From the NCBI GenBank assembly GCA_009731375.1, contig BJOX01000112.1, positions 840,359 through 904,358 of the forward strand: 64,000 nucleotides of DNA. Reading direction: 5' to 3'. The translations under genes were made by a program, and so were the position numbers. This DNA comes from Paulinella micropora. Its lineage: Eukaryota > Cercozoa > Imbricatea > Euglyphida. Below the pieces are notes generated by a model. The model was given only the letters and a program-made list of their open reading frames with translations, made no database searches and was not told the DNA's origin. Below are positions 14,830 through 23,832 of the stretch, piece after piece. Positions within the stretch are counted from its first letter, which is position 1, and each line of letters begins with the position of its first letter.

Positions 14830-15954
14830 TCAAATCTCATGTGCCGCAAGCGCATCATCATCGAGTTCCAGCTTCCTTTTTACGTTCTTCCTAGCTTTGT
14901 TTGGAACAATGTCAGGCTCTTCAAATGCGCTCTGATCAGGTATGAGGCACGATATGTCTAGAGGAACAAGTGGTGGCAGTGGTGCTGGTGGTGATAAAGT
15001 GATGCGAGTAAGCGGCGGTGGTGGTGGCATAAGGTAATTTGACTTGTTGGCGGAGGTTGGCGGATTAGGAAAGCGTACAGACAGAGTACGGACGAGTCCT
15101 GGCATAGCCTTAGGTTGCTTGTAAGTAGAGGTTGCTGGATTAGGAAAGCGTACAGACTGAGTACGGACAAGTGGTGGTGAGTATGGTGGTGATCGTGGAG
15201 TCTGTGTGTTAAGTTGAGCAATGGTCTTGTCTTTCATGTGCATATCCATAACACAGCCGACAAGTTGCATGTAGACATGTTCCTGTGAGGCAGGATATGT
15301 ATCCTTTCCGCTCATGTATGATGAGATGAACCTAGGCAGAACCTTGTCTACATCAGCAGATGCAAAGTGTTTAAACAGAGATCGGATGTTGCGAGTGGGT
15401 TCGGTGTTATGAGTTTGTTCCGCTCTCTTGATTTCATGCGATTGCAATGTAAGCTCCGTAGAGATCTGTGCTAGTTCTGTTAGTGACACATTTTTTTTGC
15501 TTTCTTGATCGTCCATGCACGCATTCAAGAACTCCTTAACCTGCTTCCACCCATTCCACTGACGGGTTTTCAAAGGCATGCCATGGATGATATCAAACAT
15601 CTGGTAATAGGGTAGACAACTAGCCGACATGTAGTCAACGCCGCTGGGATTTCCACTGACGTGGACTGGATAGGTGACTACATCCCATTTGCCGTTTTTT
15701 AGCGCACCTGGCATGTAGAACCTCTTCCAAGTTTCAGGCGCAGTGTCGTGTGCTTGGTCGGGCGTAAGACAGGCCTTGACTGCATCGGTGATCGAGACCA
15801 CGCCTTTGGCCCTAGACAGACAGACAGAAAGGCTGTTTAGATACGGGAGCGCTAGAGCACTGACTTACTTGTTGTGGGGGATCGCAATGAAGGTCGGCTT
15901 GAGATGGACTTCACCTCTGCGAGTGTTGCTTGCGACATCAGTATCAGAAGACAT
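14830..15954 (-). CDS. Hypothetical protein, two exons
   Basis: Exon 1 (15954-15869, ATG at 15954) ends at a canonical 5' splice site GTAAGT and exon 2 runs from 15811 to the stop at 14830. Splicing removes 57 nt and keeps one continuous frame of about 356 codons. The N-terminal half is globular with no family I recognise. The C-terminal half is Pro-rich and contains a duplicated motif, LVRT-x-SVRFPNP, about 30 residues apart. The end has a basic cluster (KARKNVKRKLELDDD) that could be a nuclear localisation signal. The gene is divergent from the primase-helicase gene at 16295, sharing a ~340-bp upstream region, which favours membership of the viral block. Function unknown. Confidence 0.65.
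15812..15868 (-). other. Spliceosomal intron (57 nt)
   Basis: On the minus strand it begins GTAAGTCAGTG and ends in a pyrimidine-rich CTGTCTGTCTGTCTAG. Without splicing, the exon 1 frame hits TAA inside the donor site (AAG|TAA). Removal joins exon 1 to exon 2 in the same frame. Confidence 0.85.
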
Positions 15955-16294
15955 TGCACTTTTTGGGTTGATCGAAACCTCGATTATGAGGCTGCAACCC
16001 AAGGTTCGCGGTTTTGGTGACCAAATGGTCAGTCGGGCCCAAATGACTGCGTCGGGCGCAGAAAACTCACCACGCGGTCCCAAAAAGGGTGCACCGGACC
16101 CCAAACTTTAGCGCAGAAGAAACGGTTTTCGAAGGTTCTCGAAAAACAGACGGCGCCGGGTCCAGGCTACACCAGAAAAAAAGGAGGAAACAGGCCTATC
16201 GACAAACCCGAAATTTGAAAAAACGGGTTGCAGCCCGTTTTTTGAAAAGGGAGGCCAGCAAAAGCCATAATTCGCCTCTCCTCGAAGATCAGAA
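15955..16294. promoter_or_regulatory. Divergent promoter region with palindromes
   Basis: Separates two divergent genes. It holds GGTTTTCGAAGGTTCTCGAAAAAC at 16124-16147 and an imperfect palindrome with arms AAAAAACGGG (16218-16227) and CCCGTTTTTT (16234-16243). TTTTCGAAAA-like words recur upstream of other replication-class genes (46201, 51255, 55681), so this may be an early-type control element. That role is inferred. Confidence 0.4.
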
Positions 16295-19222
16295 ATGTCT
16301 TTCCACTGCTCCAAGGGTAAAACATATCCCTCTGCTTTCCTCCCACTTGTTGCTCCTATTGACGTAGTTCTTGCTGGGCAACCAAGACATGGTCGCCAGT
16401 ATGCTTTCTGCGCTGAATGTTTCCCATGTGACGGCGATAACAAGGAAGGATACAAGAACATGGGTATGCTCTTCTGCATTCTCTTCATTCTTCTCATTTC
16501 GCTGTCTGTGTAGAGGAGTTTGCTAGATTCCGTACCGTCTACGAGAAGACGATGTACCTCGCCAGCTGGCAGCGCGTGTACGAGTCCGGGAAGTCCAAAC
16601 GAAGAATTATTCGTTTTGCTGTCAACCTGGACTTTGAGCAGCAAGTGCGCATGGTCCTGGGGGTACCCCATAACAGGTACTGGCACACCGTGTTCCTGCC
16701 TGGGCGCCAGGTGGGCTTCAAGCTGGACATCGACTGCAGGGTAGGGGAAGACTTTGGCGAATCCGCGAAGATAGATTGTGCACGGCGCATGTTCGACAAC
16801 CTGTGCTACGAGGTCGGCCAACAGCTCGACTACATGGAAATCACTGATTACGTCCTGGACGAAACCGACTTCCTGGTCTGCTCTGACTACAGCTTACCGG
16901 AGAAGATTTCCTTTGCATGTCCACTGCGACAAGATCGTCTTCTACAGCGTCCACCACCTCAGCGCCTTCATCGACAGGATCAAGCGTAGCTCGGCGGTCA
17001 TTACCGAGCTCGAAAACGGGATTGACCCGGCGCCCTTTTGTCCCAACCGCTCTCTCAAGTTACCGCTGCAGCGCAAGTGCGAGGGCAGGCAGCCTATGGC
17101 AGTGGACAAGAACATGGGCATGGGAGCCTCGAAGGAGATCAGCGACGAACAGGCCGTCACCATCGGTATGGCGCATAAGCCAGACTCGTACTTTCCAGCG
17201 GACAGGATCAACGTGAAGTACGAAGACATCGCGGATGATACACCTGAGAGCGTCTCGGAATCTATCGTCAGGAAGTCGATCATTGAGGCCTCCGGCTTCT
17301 GCGCATCACGGGAAGGAAGCATAAATGTAACTAAGTGCAATAATATCACTGGGAGGTTTTGGGTCATCTTCGAGAGGAACAAGGCGCGTCGGTGTGTCGT
17401 GGTCTCTGACAAGCAGCACACAGGCAGCAACGACGGCAAGAAAGGCTTGGGAACTATAGCTGACATAGCCAACGACAGGTTCATCAGAGTGATATGTCAG
17501 CTCTGTGAAGAATCCGTGCTCGTACCAATCATAGACGAGGAGGGAGAACTAAAGGAGAAAGTGGTAGAGGCTCCTGGTGACATAAATGACGGTATGCTTA
17601 CGCCTGGCCTCGGTGCGCTTTTCGAGAAGCTCCGGAGGACGTGCCGACCACTTGTACTCGGCGACCCGGAATGCGAGGTGGGAGACGAGCTACCTGTCAT
17701 CGCTATCAAGGATCGTATGCACCAGTTGTTCGACTTCAAGGAGGAGGCAGCGCTTTACTTCAACGAGTACTGGTCGAGGGCGACGGCCGTGCTCAAGCCC
17801 AAGAGAGCCAAGAAGAAGGCCAGGACCGAGGGACCTCCGGTGAACAAGAGGGAACTGCTGGTACGCTACAGGGAGGCGCATGACCAGTTCTACAACCTCG
17901 TCACCGACTACCTGAATGACTACTGCTGCGAGATCACCGAGCAACGATTCGTGGCGGTTTACGACGCTATCACTGGCAAGTGGTGCTTCCATCCCACGCC
18001 GAACTGGTCCAAGGAAAGTGACAAGGCATTCGCTATCAATTTCCCCGACATCGACCCACAAGGGCTTCACTGCGTCAAACGACGCAGCTTCTACAGCGCG
18101 TGGATGAATGCCAAGATGCACCGGGCAGCGCCTAACTGCGATACTTTCTTCACCGTGGAGGAGGCGCTTGGCGACGGAGGAGGGAGCGTGATGCTCAACC
18201 TATTCACGGGCCTCACTTATTCGCGCAGACGAGTCAAGCAGGAAATGGAGGGAATGGAAGGTGAGATAGACTCTCACCGCCGCGAAGTAGAGGTCTACCT
18301 GCGCTTTCTGAGGGATGTTATCTGTGGCGGGAGCACCGAGCGCTACAACTACCTCCAGCGCTGGATCTACCAAGTACTGGTCGTCAGGAAGAAGCCCGAG
18401 AGCGCCATTGTTTTGCTCGGCGAGCAAGGGACGGGGAAGAGCACGCTGGGCAGGCTGCTGGGTAAGGTTATCGGCGCCAACGCCTTCCTGACCTTCAGCA
18501 AGGCCTCCGCGGTCACGGGGGAGTTCAACGACCACCTGCAGGGCAAGCTGCTCGGCATGTCAGAGGAGGCGGTGCATTCGTCCGACAAGAAGGGCGTCAA
18601 CGTACTCAAGGATATCATCACCAGCGACTCCATGATGATCCATAAGAAGTTTCATCCGCAATACACCGTCAAGAATAACTTGGCGCTCATCTTCACCGGG
18701 AATAGTGTCAGGACCATCCTGCACGAGCGGACCAACCGGCGCTATGCTTTCTACAATGTTAAGCTCAACATGGAGCCAGGGGAAGCTTTTAATTACTTCG
18801 AACGTGTGCGTAACATCGACCCCCTCTTTGTGGCCTGGTTCTACTACTACGATTTCCCCGAGGAGCTCCAGCGGATCGACTTGCGACTGGACCTACCCAG
18901 AGACAACAACGACCTGCATTTCGAGACCGCGCTCGTGTCCGCGCCCTTTCACGTACAGTTTATTTACGAGATCCTGGATACTCAGTACGTCGGCTTTGGC
19001 GCCAATGCCAGCTTCGACGATTGGCAGAGTGCCTACGCGCGCTGGGCCGCCGAGAAGAGGCTGCGCAACCCTTACGTCAACATCACCATCTTCCTCGCCG
19101 ATCTGATCGTCCACACTCATTGGGACAGAAGCCTCAACAGGCTCGACCCGAGCACGGGGCGTGAGGAGCAGCTCGGCAAGTTTAGGTCCGCGCTCACCAA
19201 CCTCACCGGCAGAAACGACTAG
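16295..19222 (+). CDS. Primase-SF3 helicase (D5-like), intron and frameshift
   Basis: Predicted replicative primase-helicase. The ATG at 16295 opens a Cys-containing N terminus (CAECFPCD). A 50-nt intron (16464-16513) joins it in frame to the next part. The archaeo-eukaryotic primase catalytic Asp pair is seen in GFKLDIDC. The third primase motif, around the S-x-H residues at 16909-16925, is split by one extra base at 16915, after which the frame is open to the stop at 19220. The helicase part has Walker A GEQGTGKST (about 18420-18446), Walker B-like GKLLGMSEEA, and motif C LALIFTGN with a downstream Arg-rich block (ERTNRRY). Skipping the extra base gives about 958 residues, a normal size for D5 proteins. 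The frameshift may be a sequencing error or a real lesion. It is convergent with the YqaJ gene and overlaps it by 4 bp. Confidence 0.88.
16464..16513 (+). other. Candidate spliceosomal intron (50 nt)
   Basis: Begins GTATGC, ends CTGTCTGTGTAG, and is pyrimidine-rich throughout. The unspliced frame stops at the TAG of the acceptor. Removal of 50 nt puts the N-terminal segment in the same frame as the primase core. The acceptor resembles that of the intron at 15812-15868. Confidence 0.75.
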
Positions 19223-19977
19223 ACAAGCTCGCCCTCCGGTGTAAAGGAATAGTCTACCGTGTGTCCTCTCTTCACACGCTTCTCCCTCCTCAGTTTGGGC
19301 GGAGGGGGCGCCAGTTCGAGACTCTCTCTGAACTCCTTGATAGCGGGCAGCGCCACGTCCCGCCAGTAGTCTTCATTAAACTTTACTATTGTCACGTCAA
19401 TGTACTCATTAACATATTGTCTGAAATAACTAGGACGGTAGCGCACAAAGTGCACTTCTCTGAAGCCGGTTACCGCCATCTGGCACTGGAGCTGGGGGTA
19501 GTAGATAGCGGGTATTTCCCCTTGTTGATTCTCCAGGTCCGGGTTCCAGTACGGGCACTTCACTTCGACTAGCACCGGCTTGTGCATCAAGACGCCGTCC
19601 GGTGTAGCGCCGATCCAGTCTATCGCCTCCACCAGCCTAGAGCCCAGCACGAAGCCGCACGGCTCCTCCATGAGCTTGTTGCCCGTCACTCGCTCGTAGA
19701 CCCGCAGGGCCCTGGCCTCGTGGCTGTTGCCGTGCCTCGTCGCCTCGTTGCCTTCGAAGGGCTCCAGCATGTTGTATTTCTTTCTCGCCAACCTCAGCCT
19801 GTCCATGTACTTGTTGATGCCTAGTATAGTAGACACGTCGGTGGCAGTGATGCACCGCCTGCGCTCCTGCATGCACTGCTCGTTGCCGAACTCCAGCCTC
19901 CGCCGCGCGTACAAGGACGCAGTTTCTGGGCACGGCTGCGTACGTGCCTCTGTGTCTACACGAGCCTCGATTGTCAT
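19219..19977 (-). CDS. YqaJ-type exonuclease
   Basis: A 252-residue PD-(D/E)XK nuclease of the lambda-exonuclease/YqaJ family, expected to resect double-stranded ends in viral recombination. The N-terminal RRRCITATDVSTILG block is the family's usual opening motif. Catalytic residues are visible as the Asp in GATPDGV (about residue 124) and the E-x-K in LVEVKCPY (about residue 137), followed by the Gln-rich YYPQLQCQMAVTG helix. The C terminus is basic (KLRREKRVKRG). The ATG at 19977 sits 90 bp from the divergent polymerase gene start. A second partial copy at 21401-21812 is identical and appears to be a contig artefact. Confidence 0.9.
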   Translation of the reverse strand: MTIEARVDTEARTQPCPETASLYARRRLEFGNEQCMQERRRCITATDVSTILGINKYMDRLRLARKKYNMLEPFEGNEATRHGNSHEARALRVYERVTGNKLMEEPCGFVLGSRLVEAIDWIGATPDGVLMHKPVLVEVKCPYWNPDLENQQGEIPAIYYPQLQCQMAVTGFREVHFVRYRPSYFRQYVNEYIDVTIVKFNEDYWRDVALPAIKEFRESLELAPPPPKLRREKRVKRGHTVDYSFTPEGELV

Positions 19978-20067
19978 TCTTTGGCTCTGATACTATCTGA
20001 GACATGCAAGAAAAAAAAATACTCTCTTCTAAGGGGGTGTATATGTATACGAGAACAGGAGAGCAAA

Positions 20068-21389
20068 ATGTCCGTGCTTGTGTTACACCAACGGCTTGAT
20101 AAACTCCGCCTGCAACAAATCAGGTGTCTCAGCGGGCTCAGCCCGCAAGAGGAGAAGTCGGTAGAGGACCTCCTCAAGGAATGCGTGCGCACGCGCGTCA
20201 AGGTCAACTACAAAGCCAACCCTGATAACCCGGAGGGCAGAATCAACGGCAGGGGCTCCATCGGGAACCTGCCCGGCTGGATAGCTAGGCTAGTGGCGGG
20301 CGAGATCTACTCTTTCCTGGACATTGAAAACGCCGCCGTCACTATTCTGACGCAGCTGGCGTGCAAGCACCTGGTAGTCGTGCCTCCCCTCCTGCGGCAG
20401 TTTGCCACCAGAGAAGGACGCAGGCTCCTTACCGAGCAGCTGCTCGCACAGCTCAACAGCGACGACCCCAAGTTTGCCAAAAAGAGCTTTAACGCCGTCC
20501 TCAACGGACACTCTATCGAGGAGCTCTATTGTCCTCTTATGCTAGAGTGGCGCGAGGCCTGCAGGTCCTTTGTACGCGGCCTCAAGGGCTGCCCGGCCTT
20601 TGCGGACGTCTGGCAGCTCACGGAGAAAAAAGAAACCAACAGGGACGCCACGTTCGTCTCCTACTTGTACCAGAGGTATGAGCGGAGGTGTATGCTGGCC
20701 GCCTGCGAGTTTCTCGAGCAGAAAGGCTACCGCGTCGGCGTTTGGAAGCACGACGGCGTATGGGTCGAGGAAACCGCTTTTACCCCGGGGCTAGTGGCAG
20801 ACATTACAGAGCACATCCTCAAGCAAACGGAGCTGCACGTCTCACTACACTACGGCAGGCCCCTGCCCACCCAGCAGGACCTAGAGCTCTATTACGGGCC
20901 CAAGAACCTCTCCATGCTCCCCAACGACGAGGAGCGCTGCCGGCACCTGCTGGCCATCGCGGGCCAGGCGGGCAAGCACATACGCTTTGCGGGCCACGTG
21001 CTGGTGCCGCACGGCACAATCCCCGGCGTCTACGAGCAGCAAGGCCACTTCCGCGATTACATCAACCGCACTCTCGCCAACGAAACATGCTTTATCCTCG
21101 GCAATGCCAACCTCGACAAGCTCGAAAAGTGGTTCGAAACGGTCACACATCCCCTTTTCCCGCTCCGTACAGCCAGCGAGATGCGCAGCGACTGGATAAG
21201 CTTCCGCACCACGACCTTCAACACCTCCAGCGTCTCCCTGCACCCCTACAGCGAACTAGCAGAGGTGCCTTTCACCGACCATTTCTACGACATGGACGTA
21301 CGGGACACGGAGCGCGCCACTCCCTTGTGGGACAAGCTCATCAAGACACAGCTCAGCGAGAGCATGTACGACACCTTTGAGATCCTGTT
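20068..21389 (+). CDS. TV-Pol-type DNA polymerase, fused helicase N-terminus
   Basis: The 5' part of a polymerase-helicase gene, cut by an assembly gap at 21390. The palm resembles TV-Pol, the family A-related polymerase domain of polinton-like viruses and virophages: motif A-like SFLDIENAAVTIL, a PLLRQFATREGRRLL block, motif B-like KKSFNAVLNGHS, then a YERRCMLAACEFLEQKGY helix and motif C-like KHDGVWVEE. The remainder (VPFTDHFYDMD, then ATPLWDKLIKTQLSE) resembles the region preceding SF3 helicase cores. I start at the ATG at 20068 because the upstream in-frame extension is short and Lys-rich; an earlier ATG at 19981 exists. Its 3' end is probably the fragment at 22026-22809. Confidence 0.72.
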
Positions 21390-22025
21390 NNNNNNNNNNT
21401 CGCCACGTCCCGCCAGTAGTCTTCATTAAACTTTACTATTGTCACGTCAATGTACTCATTAACATATTGTCTGAAATAACTAGGACGGTAGCGCACAAAG
21501 TGCACTTCTCTGAAGCCGGTTACCGCCATCTGGCACTGGAGCTGGGGGTAGTAGATAGCGGGTATTTCCCCTTGTTGATTCTCCAGGTCCGGGTTCCAGT
21601 ACGGGCACTTCACTTCGACTAGCACCGGCTTGTGCATCAAGACGCCGTCCGGTGTAGCGCCGATCCAGTCTATCGCCTCCACCAGCCTAGAGCCCAGCAC
21701 GAAGCCGCACGGCTCCTCCATGAGCTTGTTGCCCGTCACTCGCTCGTAGACCCGCAGGGCCCTGGCCTCGTGGCTGTTGCCGTGCCTCGTCGCCTCGTTG
21801 CCTTCGAAGGGCNNNNNNNNNNCGAGTTTCTCGAGCAGAAAGGCTACCGCGTCGGCGTTTGGAAGCACGACGGCGTATGGGTCGAGGAAACCGCTTTTAC
21901 CCCGGGGCTAGTGGCAGACATTACAGAGCACATCCTCAAGCAAACGGAGCTGCACGTCTCACTACACTACGGCAGGCCCCTGCCCACCCAGCAGGACCTA
22001 GAGCTCTATTACGGGNNNNNNNNNN
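21390..22025. other. Scrambled contig joints (assembly artefact)
   Basis: Three 10-N gaps enclose two pieces copied from elsewhere: 21401-21812 matches 19351-19762 (YqaJ gene) and 21823-22015 matches 20706-20898 (polymerase gene), with no differences noticed. The missing true sequence should encode the SF3 helicase core of the polymerase-helicase gene. Confidence 0.88.
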
Positions 22026-22809
22026 TTACATTGCCATGCGCTGCATCAAGAAATACAGGGACACAGTCAAGAACCGGCCGGGAGCGGATTTCTGGCAGGA
22101 CATCGCGCCCGAGGAGCTCGTGCGCAACCAGAAATACGTCGAGAGCCACACCAACGTCCTCGCGCGCTTCATCAACGAGGGCAGCAACGACTTTGGGGTC
22201 GTCCGCGACGAAGGGCACGTGACCAGGTGGACCGAGTTCTCGGCCGCGTTCGGCAAGTACCTCAAGGAAGACCTGCGGCAGTTCCACACCAGGGTCGACG
22301 ATATCGGCGACACCGCCCTCCGCCGCGCCGGCTACGAGGTTTTCCGTGCGCAGCTGCGGCAGAACAGCGAGAAGAAGGACGGCCGCATCAACTACTGCCA
22401 GTTCTGCCCGCGGCAAGCAAAAGAGCTAGGACACGAATGCGACCTCTCTTGCGAACAGCACGTCTGCTACTACAACAAGTGCAATAGGCACGTTAACGCC
22501 AAGCGAGGCAAGACCTACGGCATCCTGCACATGCGACTCGTGCCCAGGGCAGAGTACGACCGCCGCATCAACGAGGAGGGCGAACAACAGCTGGAGGAGA
22601 AGGCGGACGAAGAGAAGCTCACGCAGCAACTGATCGACCTGCAGGCACGGCAGGCTAGCAAGAAGGACATTGCCCGCGCTGTGCGCCGGCTCCTCAAAGA
22701 GAACGCCAAACGCGTCAGACGGATCGTAGGGGGAGCGGGGGGACACAAGCGAAAACTGCCCCCGGCAGAAGCAAATTGTCTCAAGAAACTCAAAATTAAA
22801 AGGCTTTAA
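22026..22809 (+). CDS. Polymerase-helicase C-terminal fragment with Cys-rich module
   Basis: An open 3' fragment (first full codon at 22027) without its own start. The first 50 residues (MRCIKKYRDTVKNR, ELVRNQKYVESHTNVLARFINE) look like the helical segment that follows the SF3 ATPase core in viral helicases. A Cys/His cluster (CQFCPRQAKELGHECDLSCE, then HVCYYNKC) may bind zinc. The C terminus is Lys/Arg-rich with coiled-coil character. Together with 20068-21389 it would make a TV-Pol/SF3 gene with the ATPase core lost in the gaps. The last codons and stop lie inside a 380-bp direct repeat. Confidence 0.65.
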
Positions 22810-23504
22810 TCGCCTGAGACGTGACCCAGGGGTCCGGGCCGGACCCCAGAATGTGCAATGTGCAATGTGCAATGTGCAATCTCTACTATTTTAATCACTT
22901 CTTTACCAATTGTCATTGAAAAAAACATGTCTCGTATGTCTAAAGAATAACCACTGAGGGAGGGGGGGAGACCTCTTCCGACCCCTTGGAATGCCAGGTT
23001 TAACGTTAACGCATTTTGCACATTGCCCATTTTATATATGGCGCCACCCCCCGGACCGTGTCTCACGTCTCAGCCTTTTAAAGTCCTTTTATTTTTTTTT
23101 CCTGAGACACCTGGCTTCTGCAGGGGGGGGGGGTAGAAGAGGTCTCCCCGGGGCCTTGTCTCAAGAAACTCAAAATTAAAAGGCTTTAATCGCCTGAGAC
23201 GTGACCCAGGGGTCCGGGCCGGACCCCAGAATGTGCAATGTGCAATGTGCAATGTGCAATCTCTACTATTTTAATCACTTCTTTACCAATTGTCATTAAA
23301 AAAAACATGTCTCAAGTGTCTAGAAGATAAACCACTTTTTAAGGGAGGGGGGGAGACCTCTTCCGACCCCTTGGAATGCATTAGTCGCAAGGTTTAACGT
23401 TAACGCATTTTGCACATTGCCCATTTTATATATGGCGCCACCCCCCGGACCGTGTCTCACGTCTCAGCCTTTTAAAGTCCTTTTATTTTTTTTTCCTGAG
23501 ACAC
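22776..23504. repeat. Tandem ~380-bp repeat with iterons and inverted arms
   Basis: Copy 1 begins at 22776 inside the end of the helicase gene and copy 2 at 23156; each runs to a CCTGAGACAC word (23110 and 23504). Each copy holds four tandem TGCAATG-type iterons, a GTCCGGGCCGGAC palindrome, TTAACGTTAA, and two arms in inverted orientation (AAAGGCT...CTGAGACGTGA and TCACGTCTCAGCCTTTTAAA). Small indels distinguish the copies. The make-up suits an origin or regulatory repeat. No gene is seen between 22810 and 23559. Confidence 0.75.
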
Positions 23505-23559
23505 GCCTCGATTATTTTTTTCTTCTCTGCCTTTTATCACACTGGAGCGCGGCTCGAGA

Positions 23560-23778
23560 ATGCTAGCTGTTTGTCCTACCTGTGGCGCCTGCTTTTTCGG
23601 AGGCCAGCTGTACTGGTCAGGGAACGGGAAAAAAGGCGACCCCCGGGACTTGGCCTCGCTCGTGTGCCGGCCGTACGGCGACGGCGCCTGTATCAACCCC
23701 GCGCGAGACGTCCCGGGCGGAGACACTTGGGAAGAACGCATGCGCTTTGTGGACAATTTCCTGGACGAGATGCTGTAG
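23560..23778 (+). CDS. Small zinc-ribbon-like protein (72 aa)
   Basis: Begins MLAVCPTCGACFFGG with a C-x2-C-x2-C cluster, followed by two more Cys (SLVCRPYGDGACINP) that could complete a zinc site. The C terminus is acidic. I choose this frame over two overlapping ones because of the Cys pattern and because it ends just before an ATTAAA (23786-23791) and a T-tract leading into the fibre gene. It may be a zinc-finger transcription or virion factor. Function is not assigned. Confidence 0.6.
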   Translation: MLAVCPTCGACFFGGQLYWSGNGKKGDPRDLASLVCRPYGDGACINPARDVPGGDTWEERMRFVDNFLDEML

Positions 23779-23832
23779 AATGATCATTAAAAAACTTTTT
23801 TTTCTTCTCCGGCCGAGCTAATAGGCAAATAA

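Noticed and set aside
16089-16367. 92-codon basic frame before the primase gene
   Set aside because: Lies over the palindromic promoter region and overlaps the primase start; no recognisable domain.
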